This document shows positions 1 through 6,730 of a DNA stretch of 13,590 nt, in pieces. The stretch covers positions 1-13,590 of the forward strand of contig DASZVJ010000093.1 of assembly GCA_035547155.1 (NCBI GenBank), written 5' to 3'. The position numbers and the translations under genes are program-made. Numbering within the stretch: position 1 is the first letter of the stretch; each line of letters begins with the position of its first letter. The notes beneath the pieces were generated by a model, which was given only the letters and a program-made list of their open reading frames with translations, was not told where the DNA came from and made no database searches. Origin of the DNA: CAZNMF01 sp035547155 (GTDB lineage: Bacteria; Acidobacteriota; Vicinamibacteria; Vicinamibacterales; SCN-69-37).

Positions 1-1509
1 CAGCTCCTGCTCGTGCTCGCGGTCGGATCGGCCGTCGCCATCAGCGCCAAGCGCATCAGCGTCCCGTACAACGTCGCGCTCGTCGTCGTCGGCCTGCTGC
101 TCGTGCTGATGAACGTGTTGCCCGAAACGCCGATGGAGCCCGGCGTCGTCCTCATGGTTTTTCTGCCGATCCTCGTCGCGCAGGGGGCGCTCTCGGCCGA
201 CGCGTCGAGCATGCGTCAGACGGTGAGACCGATCCTCGCGCTGGCCGGGCCGGGCGTCGCGCTGTCGCTCCTCGGTACGGCCGCGCTGGCCGCCTGGTTG
301 ATCGGCCTGCCGTTCTCCGTGTCGCTGCTCCTCGGCGCCGTGCTCGCCATCACGGACACCGTCAGCGTGCTGCTGGCGTTTCACAGCGTGCGCGTGCCGC
401 GCCGGCTCGCGGCGATCATGGAAGGCGAGAGCTTGTTCAACGACGGCACGGCGCTGGTGCTCGTGAGCCTGGCCGCCACGGTCGTGCTGGAAGGTCACGT
501 CGACGCGGTGGCGATCACGCGCATGCTCGTCATCGCGATCGTGGCGGGCGCGCTCGTCGGCGTCGGCTTCGGCACGCTCGGCGCGATCGTGCTGCGTCGC
601 GCGCCGGACGATCTCACCGCGATTCTCGCTTCGCTCGTCGTGATCTTCGCGGCGTCGCTCGTCGCGGATCATCTCGAAGGCTCTCCGGTCATCGCGGTCG
701 TGCTCGCGGGCGTGCTGATCGCGCGCGAGATGCGGACTCGCCTCGAGCCGTCGCGCGTGCTGGCGCTGCAGGGGTTCTGGGACACCGCGGGATTCGTGCT
801 GAACGTCTGGCTGTTCCTGCTCGTCGGCATGCAGCTGCGATCCGAGTTCCTGCTCCGCGAAGCAGGTCCAATTCTCCTCGCCGTCGTCGCGCTCCACGCC
901 GGACGGGCGGTGGCGGTCTACGGCTGCTTCGCGGCGCTGCGTCTCGTGCGGCGCGACGAAGTGCCCGTGCGCTGGCAGCACGTGATGGTGTTCGGCAACA
1001 TCAAGGGCGCCTTGTCGATGGCGGCCGTGCTCGCGCTGCCTCAAAATGTGCCCTATCGCGATCGCCTGATCGCCATCGTGTTCGGCGTCACGCTCGTCAC
1101 ACTCGTCACGCAGGCGCTGCCGTTCCGCGCGTTGCTCAAGTGGCTCGGTCTCGCAGGCACGGGCGGAGGCGAGCTCGCCGATCAATCGCGCGCGGTGCTC
1201 ATCGGCGCCCGGCGCGCGCAGGCGGAGCTCGACGGTCTGCTCGCGGCCGGGTTGCTGTCCCGTCGCGAGCACGCCGAGCGCTGGGCCGCATTCCAGCGTG
1301 ACATCATCGGCGCGGAGCGGACGCTGCGCATCGAGCACGGGACGGCCGTCGGCGCCGACGTGGCCGTGCACGCCGTGCTGTCCGCGCAGAAGACCGCGAT
1401 CCTCGACGCCGCGCGGCGCGGGCTCATCACCGAGCAGACGGCGAGCACGCACGTCGCCGCGCTCGACGAGCAGATCGTCCGCGCGTTCTCCATGGAGCAC
1501 GAAGACTGA
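1..1509 (+). CDS. CPA1-family cation/proton antiporter, 5' end cut by window
   Basis: Integral membrane monovalent cation/H+ exchanger, probably Na+/H+ or K+/H+. The reading frame is open from base 1. The first in-frame start inside the window is GTG at 13, but coding sequence precedes it, so a few N-terminal residues are probably missing. Numbering from the GTG, the protein is 498 residues with about twelve hydrophobic segments up to residue 380. Seen motifs: TDTVSV at 114-119 (usually TDPVAV in the family), the ion-site motif EGESLFNDG at 137-145 with N143-D144, DHLEGSPVIA at 219-228, and GNIKGALSMA at 328-337, where Lys replaces the more usual Arg. Residues 385-498 form a soluble, helical, charged tail. 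The stop shares one base with the start of the RCK gene (TGATG), which suggests translational coupling and that the two proteins work together. Family is secure; the transported ion is not known. Confidence 0.9.
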   Translation, partial: QLLLVLAVGSAVAISAKRISVPYNVALVVVGLLLVLMNVLPETPMEPGVVLMVFLPILVAQGALSADASSMRQTVRPILALAGPGVALSLLGTAALAAWLIGLPFSVSLLLGAVLAITDTVSVLLAFHSVRVPRRLAAIMEGESLFNDGTALVLVSLAATVVLEGHVDAVAITRMLVIAIVAGALVGVGFGTLGAIVLRRAPDDLTAILASLVVIFAASLVADHLEGSPVIAVVLAGVLIAREMRTRLEPSRVLALQGFWDTAGFVLNVWLFLLVGMQLRSEFLLREAGPILLAVVALHAGRAVAVYGCFAALRLVRRDEVPVRWQHVMVFGNIKGALSMAAVLALPQNVPYRDRLIAIVFGVTLVTLVTQALPFRALLKWLGLAGTGGGELADQSRAVLIGARRAQAELDGLLAAGLLSRREHAERWAAFQRDIIGAERTLRIEHGTAVGADVAVHAVLSAQKTAILDAARRGLITEQTASTHVAALDEQIVRAFSMEHED

Positions 1510-2192
1510 TGAAGATCGTCATCGTCGGCGCCGGACGCGCCGGGCTCGAAGTCGCCACGCACCTCACCCGCATCGGCCATGCGATCACGATCGTCGACAA
1601 CGATCAGACCGTGACGCGGCGCGCGTCCGAGCAGTACGGCCTGATGGCGCTCACTGGCGACGCGACGATTGCGGCCGTGCTCGAAGAAGCCGACATCGCG
1701 CGCAGCGACGTCGTCGTGGCGATGCTGCGGCGCGACGCCGACAACCTCGCCGTCGCGCTGCTGGCGCGCGCGGCCGGCGTCGGACGCGTGATGGTGCGGA
1801 TGCGCGACAACGCGTACGGGCCGGTCTATGCGGCCGCCGGGATCGAACGCGTGCTGTCGGAGACGGATCTGATCATCGGCGCCGTCGCGACGGCGATCGA
1901 GCATGAGGCGATCCGTCACGCCATGTTGCTTGGCAACGGCAGCGCCGTCGCCTTCGAGCTGACGATTCCTCCGGCCAGCGCCGTTGCCGGCAAGACCGTC
2001 AGCGCGCTGGCGGCGCTCCCGGGCTTCCCGTCGTCCTCGGTCGTCGCCGCGCTGTATCAGGCCGACGGCACGGTCGAAGCGCCGCGCGGATCGTCGGCGA
2101 TCCATGTCGGCACCACGGTCCTGCTCGTCTCGCGCACGGACGAAGTCGGACAGGCCGTGAAAGTCCTCACGTCGGAAGAGCCGCGTCAATAG
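1509..2192 (+). CDS. RCK/TrkA-type nucleotide-binding regulator of the antiporter
   Basis: Cytoplasmic regulatory subunit of 227 residues. An N-terminal Rossmann (TrkA-N/RCK_N) domain occupies about residues 1-120: GAGRAG at 7-12 is the GxGxxG dinucleotide loop and D30 at the end of beta-2 is placed to contact the ribose. Residues about 140-221 match an RCK_C (TrkA-C) ligand-binding domain. There are no membrane segments. In known systems such domains bind NAD(H), ATP or cyclic di-AMP and open or close a K+ or cation transporter. Here the ATG overlaps the antiporter stop by one base, so the likely partner is that antiporter and not a Trk potassium channel, for which no gene is present. The stop lies 12 bp from the stop of the convergent histidine kinase gene. 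The ligand cannot be told from sequence. Confidence 0.88.
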   Translation: MKIVIVGAGRAGLEVATHLTRIGHAITIVDNDQTVTRRASEQYGLMALTGDATIAAVLEEADIARSDVVVAMLRRDADNLAVALLARAAGVGRVMVRMRDNAYGPVYAAAGIERVLSETDLIIGAVATAIEHEAIRHAMLLGNGSAVAFELTIPPASAVAGKTVSALAALPGFPSSSVVAALYQADGTVEAPRGSSAIHVGTTVLLVSRTDEVGQAVKVLTSEEPRQ

Positions 2193-2204
2193 GCGCGTCG
2201 GACG

Positions 2205-4208
2205 CTACACGGGGACGCGGCGATCGCCGGTCATCCGGGTCTCTGCGCCAGCGGGCTGTCTTGGCAGCTGAATGCGGAACGTGCTTCCGTGCGGCGCATG
2301 GCTGACCGCACTGATGCGGCCGCCGTGCGCGTCGACGATGCCGCGCGCGATGAAGAGCCCCATGCCCATGCCGTCCGGCTTCGTGGTGAAGAACGGCTCG
2401 AACAGGCGAGTCTCGTCGAGCGTGAACCCCGTGCCGCGATCGCGAACGGCGACGTCGATCGTCGCGCCGGCCGGTGCGACGACGACCGAGAGACGCCGAT
2501 CGTCTGGCGGCGTGTCCGCCATCGCGTCCAGGGCGTTGAGGAGCAAGTTGAGCAGCGCCTGCTGCAGATGAATGCGGTCGCCGATCGCGAACAGTGGCGC
2601 GTCCGGCGCGTCGAGGCGCACGTCGATGCCGCGGGCGCCGGCGTCGTTGGCAACGAGCGAGACGGTCTCTCGCGTCAGATCGACGATATCGACGGGCCCT
2701 TCGTCCGATCCGTGCTGGCCCAGCATCGTCCGCACCCGCGCGATGATGCCGGCCGCGCGCTCGTCGTCCTTGCGGATGTCCTCGACGATCTCGAGCAGAT
2801 CGGTGACGCGCGGCATATCCGACTCGAGCATGATGCGCGCGGCCTGGGAGTTCAGCAGGATCGCGCTGAGCGGCTGCCGCAGCTCGTGCGCAAGCGACGC
2901 CGTCAGCCGTCCCATCACCGCGCGCCGATCGAGCTGCGCGACGGTCGTCAGATAGCGCCGTGTGCGCGCTTCGGCGCGATGGCGGCGGCGCCGCTCCAGC
3001 CACAGTGCAGAGGCGAAGGCGCCGACGACCGACAGGAGCGCAAGCCCGAGCATGGTGTACGGCCGCACGCGCTCCCAGCGCGTCTGCGGGCGGAACAGAA
3101 TCGTCGCGCCGGCCGGCAGCCGCGACGCATCGAGGTGCCAGCGTTCCATCTGCCGCCAGTCGAATTGCGCGACGTACGGCGTGATCTCGCGGACCGGAAT
3201 GTCGTCGACGGATTCGCCGCGGAGCACACGCAGCGCCAACGCCGTCGTCTCGCGCGCGATGACGTTCGAGTCGAACAGCTGCCCGCCGACAATGCCGTGG
3301 CCGAACGCCACCTCGTGCCAGGCGTAGACGGGCGCGTTGGCCGCAGCGGTGACGCGATCGAGCGCGTCGACCGGCAGCCACTGCCGGCCGGCGCCGTCGC
3401 GGCTGACGAGCACGTAGTAGATCAGACTGTCCGGCGGGAGATGCGCGACTCGCTGTTCGAGATCCGCCATCGGCAGGCCGTCGAGGTTCGTCAACGTCAG
3501 ACGTCCGCTGAACCGTTGGAGCTGCTGGTGCGCCAACCCTCCGTACGCGCGATCGATGTCCGTGGCGTTGCCGCTGACAACGAAGACGTTCCGTGTGTCG
3601 GGCTGCAGCCGTAGCGCAAGCTCCAGCGTGTCGTCGAGATCGACCGTCGAGGCGACGCCCGTGGCGTGCGGCGGCCTCGCCACGCCTTTGCCCGCGCCGA
3701 ACACGACTGGCGTGTTCCCGAAGACGTCGTCGAGCGTATGGCGGACGAGGTTCAGCGTCGCGGTCGTCGTCGCGATGATGACGTCGAAGTGATAGCCCGC
3801 GTAGCGGGCGCGCAGATACGTCGCAAAGGCCGCTTCGTAGTCCGGTTGCGCGAAGCGCAGCGTGTCCATGAACTCGCTGTAGTAGTCGAGGCGCGTGCCG
3901 AGCTCGCGGCGAAATGTCGTGCGATAGACGTCCTCCATGCCGGCGGATAGCGGCGAGTCGGGACGAAGCTGATGGATGACCAGTACGCGCTTCTGCCCGT
4001 CGTCGAGCGAATCGAAGACGAATGGCCGCGTACGTAAGTCAGATTGACGGGCGGCGACATGGGCCGTCAGCGCAAGCGCCGCCGCGACGGCACAGATGCC
4101 GATCCATACCGAGCTCCGTCGAGGCAGGAGGATCACGGAGATCTCGTCAGGTCGCTCGATTGCGGCACCATTGTGCCACGGGATGTCGCGGTCGTGGGGG
4201 GAAGGCAC
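2205..4208 (-). CDS. Orphan sensor histidine kinase with ABC-substrate-binding-like sensor
   Basis: Membrane-bound signal-transducing kinase of 667 residues. Order: hydrophobic segment at about 34-52; extracytoplasmic sensor at about 70-375 resembling the ABC_sub_bind (PF04392-like) periplasmic-binding fold; second membrane helix at about 383-403; HisKA with H-box SLAHELRQPLSAI, phospho-acceptor H441; HATPase_c with N-box around N558, G1 box DRGTGF at 590-595, FEPFFTTK at 603-610 and G2 box DGMGMGL at 612-618. All catalytic boxes look intact. It ends without a receiver domain and no response regulator lies beside it. The listed start is GTG with no clear ribosome site. An internal GTG at 4136-4134 (codon 25) leaves MILLPRRSS and then directly the hydrophobic helix, and may be the true start. 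It is divergent from dps across 111 bp. The signal sensed is unknown. Confidence 0.87.
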   Translation of the reverse strand: MPSPHDRDIPWHNGAAIERPDEISVILLPRRSSVWIGICAVAAALALTAHVAARQSDLRTRPFVFDSLDDGQKRVLVIHQLRPDSPLSAGMEDVYRTTFRRELGTRLDYYSEFMDTLRFAQPDYEAAFATYLRARYAGYHFDVIIATTTATLNLVRHTLDDVFGNTPVVFGAGKGVARPPHATGVASTVDLDDTLELALRLQPDTRNVFVVSGNATDIDRAYGGLAHQQLQRFSGRLTLTNLDGLPMADLEQRVAHLPPDSLIYYVLVSRDGAGRQWLPVDALDRVTAAANAPVYAWHEVAFGHGIVGGQLFDSNVIARETTALALRVLRGESVDDIPVREITPYVAQFDWRQMERWHLDASRLPAGATILFRPQTRWERVRPYTMLGLALLSVVGAFASALWLERRRRHRAEARTRRYLTTVAQLDRRAVMGRLTASLAHELRQPLSAILLNSQAARIMLESDMPRVTDLLEIVEDIRKDDERAAGIIARVRTMLGQHGSDEGPVDIVDLTRETVSLVANDAGARGIDVRLDAPDAPLFAIGDRIHLQQALLNLLLNALDAMADTPPDDRRLSVVVAPAGATIDVAVRDRGTGFTLDETRLFEPFFTTKPDGMGMGLFIARGIVDAHGGRISAVSHAPHGSTFRIQLPRQPAGAETRMTGDRRVPV

Positions 4209-4319
4209 GGTCGCACGATTTCGTAATGCATGCGTCGTGCGCGTTCGCTACCATCGAGGTATCGATTCGAGACCCGCGGCGAGCACGGCGCTCGCGCGGG
4301 CCTTGGCTGGGAGGACTCC
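4209..4319. promoter_or_regulatory. Divergent promoter region between histidine kinase and dps, with inverted repeat
   Basis: These 111 bp must hold the promoters of both the leftward kinase gene and the rightward dps gene. A 7-bp inverted repeat, CGCACGA at 4212-4218 and TCGTGCG at 4235-4241, is separated by 16 bp that include the palindrome ATGCAT (4226-4231). It could be an operator or a chance event. I see no convincing sigma-70 boxes; TACCAT at 4250-4255 is only a possible -10 for dps. The ribosome site GGGAGG (4309-4314) precedes the dps start. Confidence 0.35.
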
Positions 4320-4913
4320 ATGACGCCCAAGACACTCGATGTCGAGACGATCCTGAGACGTGCGACGCCGCAGACGCACGAGCACGCGCCGGAGATTCAG
4401 CCGTACGGCCACCTCGTCCACATGCCCATCGCGCTCTCGGAGCACGTGTGCCAGGAAAGCGTCGAGCAGCTGAATCAGCTCCTCGCGGACACGATGACGC
4501 TGCGCGACTTGTACAAGAAGCATCACTGGCAGGTCGCGGGCGCGACGTTCCATCAACTGCACTTGCTCTTCGACAAGCACTACGAGCAGCAGAGCGAGCT
4601 CGTCGACGCGATCGCTGAGCGCATTCAACTGCTCGGCGGCGTGAGCCTCGCGATGGCACCGGACATCGCGGAGACGACGCTGATTCCGCGTCCGCCGCGC
4701 GGCCGCGAGTCGGCGCCCGTCCAGATCGCGCGCCTGCTGCACGCGCACGAGATCGTCCTCAAGGAAGCGCGAACGATGGCGCGGCTGGCGGCGGAACGGG
4801 GCGACGATGGGACGAACGATCTAATCGTCAGTCAGGTGATCCGGCAGAACGAACTGCAGGCGTGGTTCATCGGCGAGCACGTCGTCGACGCGCCGATCGC
4901 GCCGTCGGAATAG
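4320..4913 (+). CDS. dps: Dps-family ferritin (DNA-binding protein from starved cells)
   Basis: Cytoplasmic ferritin-like protein of 197 residues. Dps proteins assemble as dodecamers that oxidise Fe(II) with peroxide, store the iron and often protect DNA. The inter-subunit ferroxidase ligands are all seen with the spacing of E. coli Dps (H51, H63, D67, D78, E82): H69 in KKHHWQV, H81 and D85 in HQLHLLFD, D96 and E100 in VDAIAERI. Residues 45-187 cover the four-helix fold; about 40 extra N-terminal residues contain several His and acidic residues. The start is chosen at the ATG with GGGAGG five bases upstream. The frame stays open upstream to an ATG at 4230, but that extension is Arg-rich, unlike Dps, and lacks such a site. 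The neighbouring kinase may or may not control it. Family assignment is firm; DNA binding is not shown. Confidence 0.93.
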   Translation: MTPKTLDVETILRRATPQTHEHAPEIQPYGHLVHMPIALSEHVCQESVEQLNQLLADTMTLRDLYKKHHWQVAGATFHQLHLLFDKHYEQQSELVDAIAERIQLLGGVSLAMAPDIAETTLIPRPPRGRESAPVQIARLLHAHEIVLKEARTMARLAAERGDDGTNDLIVSQVIRQNELQAWFIGEHVVDAPIAPSE

Positions 4914-4931
4914 CGGACGCGCATTTCGGAG

Positions 4932-4953
4932 CGCCGGACCTTCAGGTCCGGCG
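4932..4953. repeat. Perfect GC-rich palindrome between dps and DUF2630 gene
   Basis: CGCCGGACC (4932-4940), loop TTCA, GGTCCGGCG (4945-4953): a perfect 9-bp stem with a 4-base loop, able to form a strong hairpin in RNA. No T-run follows, so it is not a canonical intrinsic terminator. It lies 10 bases upstream of the DUF2630 ribosome site. Its layout (GC stem around CCTTNNGG) resembles the palindromes at 5227 and 8108. Confidence 0.7.
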
Positions 4954-4971
4954 TCCCACCACGGAGGAAAC

Positions 4972-5217
4972 ATGGCGACGCATGAAACGGACGAAAGCGT
5001 CCTCGGACGGATTCGCAAGCTCGTCGACGAAGAGCATACGCTCTACGGCGGCGAGAAGCTGGACGATCACGGCCTCACGCGGCTGGAGACGATCCGGGTC
5101 GAGCTCGATCAGTGCTGGGATCTGCTGCGGCAACGCCGCGCGCTGCGCGAGTTCGGCAAGGATCCCGACCAGGCGCACGTGCGGCCGTCGAAGGTGGTCG
5201 AGAATTACGAACAGTAA
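4972..5217 (+). CDS. DUF2630 family small protein
   Basis: Soluble protein of 81 residues, the normal length for the DUF2630 family, with no known function. The recognisable features are an N-terminal helix (VLGRIRKLVDEEHTLY), the near-invariant block LDQCWDLLRQRRALRE at residues 45-60, and a tail with DPDQAHVRPSKVVENYEQ. It is mostly helical and charged with no signal or membrane segment, so it is probably cytoplasmic. The start is supported by GGAGG (4963-4967) four bases before the ATG. It follows dps on the same strand after 58 bp containing a hairpin and may be read from the same transcript. That proximity hints at, but does not prove, a stress role. The family call comes from memory of its conserved block. 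Confidence 0.85.
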   Translation: MATHETDESVLGRIRKLVDEEHTLYGGEKLDDHGLTRLETIRVELDQCWDLLRQRRALREFGKDPDQAHVRPSKVVENYEQ

Positions 5218-5226
5218 TGGTCGCGT

Positions 5227-5248
5227 AGGGGCGCCCTTGTGGCCGCCC
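5227..5248 (+). repeat. Dispersed palindromic element, copy A (one base shorter)
   Basis: AGGGGCG-CCCTTGTGGCCGCCC fills the 36-bp gap between the convergent stops of the DUF2630 gene and the alpha/beta hydrolase gene. It matches the reverse complement of the element at 8108-8130 except for one missing G in the left arm, which shortens the stem. Its place between two convergent genes would suit a bidirectional transcription end, but no T-tract is present. Confidence 0.75.
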
Positions 5249-5253
5249 GGCCC

Positions 5254-6672
5254 TTACCGCGCCGTCACGCCGGCGACCCAGGTGGCGAGATCGTCGAGCA
5301 AGCCGGGGACGAAGGCTTTCTCGAGCGCCGGATATTCGGTTGGGCTGCCGGTCACTGCCTTGATGAACAGGTGGTTCGCGTCGGGGTAGATCTTGATCGT
5401 CACCGCATGATTGCCGGCGGCAGCTAGCGCGGCTTCGAACGGCGCGCGGTTGAGATCGATCGCGACCTGCGTGTCGAGGCCGCCGAACATCGCGAGCACT
5501 GGACAGTGGACCTTCGCGAGCACGGTGGCAGGATCGAACGCGATGTACGCGCGCATCCACGGGCTCTTCATCTGCGCGAGCGCCGCCGGGAGCGTGCGCT
5601 CGATGAAGGCGTCCACGTCGGCGGTGCTGGCAGGCGCTCCCGGCCGTCCTTCGATCTGTGCACGGATCAAGGCGCGCGTATCCGCGGCGAGCGCCGCCTC
5701 GTCGCCCGCGACGGCGTCGCGTGTCGTGCGCTCGTGCGCGGCGGCGATGGCGGCCGCTTGCGCATCCGACGCGCCGATCAGCTTCGCAAGATCGATTGCC
5801 TGACGCCGCAGGACCAGATCGCCGCGCACCGCTGGTGGTGCGAGCAGCGCGATGAACGCGACACGTGGATCGCGGGATGCGGCAATCGCCGCGACCGACG
5901 TGCCCTCCGAGTGACCAATCAGCCCGATCCGCTTCGCGTCGATCTCTCTTCTCGCCGCGAGCACGCTCACGCCCGCCAGCGCGTCATCGGCGAAGTCCGC
6001 CGTCGTCGACTGCGCGATCGAACCGGACGATCCGCCAACGCCGCGATCGTCGCAACGCAAGACGGCGATGCCACGCCGCGCGAGGACGTCGGCGATCACT
6101 TTGAACGGCTTGAAGTCGAAGATTTCCTCGTCGCGATTCTGCGCGCCGCTGCCAGTGAGCAACATGACGGCGGGGAAGGGCCCGGTCCCATCGGGGATCG
6201 TCAATGTTCCCGCGAGCGTCACGGCGCCGCTCGAGAACGTGATCGTTTCCTCACGGTAGGTTGCCTGTGTCACCGGCGTGTCGACGTGGCGCGTCAGCGT
6301 GAACGTGCCGGCGGCGAGGCCCTGCTGGAACGCACCGGACATCTTCGTCCCGTCGATCGTGCCGTCGAAGCTCGCGATCGTCGCACCGGCAGAAAACGCG
6401 AAGTGCAGTTTCGCCTCGTCGCGCCGCACCTCTCGCAGCGGTAAGCCGCTTGCGCCCGGCACGTTGATCGATCCGGACATCGTGTCGGTCGCACCGGTGA
6501 ACGTGACGGAGATCGGGATCGTCTGTCCGGCGACCGCAATCGTGCCGTTCCACGTCCCCGACGGATTGACGTCCGCTTGTACTGCGAACGTGCGCACGCC
6601 GGCGGGCCGCGCGACGAATCCCGTGGTGAGCATGGCGACAATCGTGAGCGGACGGAGTGCGGAACGGATCAC
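5254..6672 (-). CDS. Secreted alpha/beta hydrolase
   Basis: Predicted exported serine hydrolase (esterase or peptidase-like) of 472 residues. Residues 1-33 look like a signal peptide: basic MIRSALR then a hydrophobic stretch. Residues about 35-130 are Gly/Thr/Ser-rich and beta-like and form a separate N-terminal domain. The alpha/beta hydrolase fold runs from about 145 to the end: LLTGSGAQNRDE at 171-182 near the oxyanion site, RCDDRGVGGS at 206-215, nucleophile elbow GHSEG with S255, acid D400 in GGLD, and H434 in DANHLF. The catalytic triad appears complete. Start is GTG with GAGG five bases upstream. The same-strand 428-residue gene ends 58 bp upstream, so co-transcription is possible. Substrate is unknown; the closest named group in my knowledge is the dienelactone hydrolase/acyl-peptidase type. 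Confidence 0.87.
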   Translation of the reverse strand: MIRSALRPLTIVAMLTTGFVARPAGVRTFAVQADVNPSGTWNGTIAVAGQTIPISVTFTGATDTMSGSINVPGASGLPLREVRRDEAKLHFAFSAGATIASFDGTIDGTKMSGAFQQGLAAGTFTLTRHVDTPVTQATYREETITFSSGAVTLAGTLTIPDGTGPFPAVMLLTGSGAQNRDEEIFDFKPFKVIADVLARRGIAVLRCDDRGVGGSSGSIAQSTTADFADDALAGVSVLAARREIDAKRIGLIGHSEGTSVAAIAASRDPRVAFIALLAPPAVRGDLVLRRQAIDLAKLIGASDAQAAAIAAAHERTTRDAVAGDEAALAADTRALIRAQIEGRPGAPASTADVDAFIERTLPAALAQMKSPWMRAYIAFDPATVLAKVHCPVLAMFGGLDTQVAIDLNRAPFEAALAAAGNHAVTIKIYPDANHLFIKAVTGSPTEYPALEKAFVPGLLDDLATWVAGVTAR

Positions 6673-6696
6673 GGCAGCCTCGATTCAGTGGACGGC

Positions 6697-6708
6697 CCAC
6701 AATTGTGG
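6697..6708. promoter_or_regulatory. Palindrome CCACAATTGTGG upstream of hydrolase gene
   Basis: A perfect 12-bp palindrome lies 25 bp upstream of the hydrolase start, inside the 58-bp gap after the 428-residue gene. It is nested in a wider inverted repeat, CTCGAT (6679-6684) and ATCGAG (6709-6714). It is AT-richer at its centre than its surroundings. It could bind a dimeric regulator or fold in the mRNA; neither is shown. Confidence 0.4.
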
Positions 6709-6730
6709 ATCGAGAAGAGACGGTCGCGCC

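Noticed and set aside
1182..2189. Minus-strand open frame of 335 codons opposite antiporter end and RCK gene
   Set aside because: Both plus-strand genes have strong family motifs; the antisense product is low-complexity Arg/Asp-rich sequence.
2289..3614. Long plus-strand open frame (441 codons) opposite the histidine kinase
   Set aside because: It is Arg-rich with no domain, lies wholly antisense to a kinase with intact catalytic boxes, and is expected from the GC-rich third positions.
4230..4319. Upstream ATG start for dps
   Set aside because: It adds an Arg-rich tail with no ribosome site, whereas the ATG at 4320 has GGGAGG at five bases.
5227..5248. Intrinsic terminator between the convergent genes
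   Set aside because: The stem is broken by a missing base and no T-run follows on either strand, so it is listed as a repeat instead.
5506..6444. Plus-strand open frame of 312 codons opposite the alpha/beta hydrolase
   Set aside because: It is a shadow of the hydrolase, which has a full catalytic triad and signal peptide; the antisense translation has no family features.
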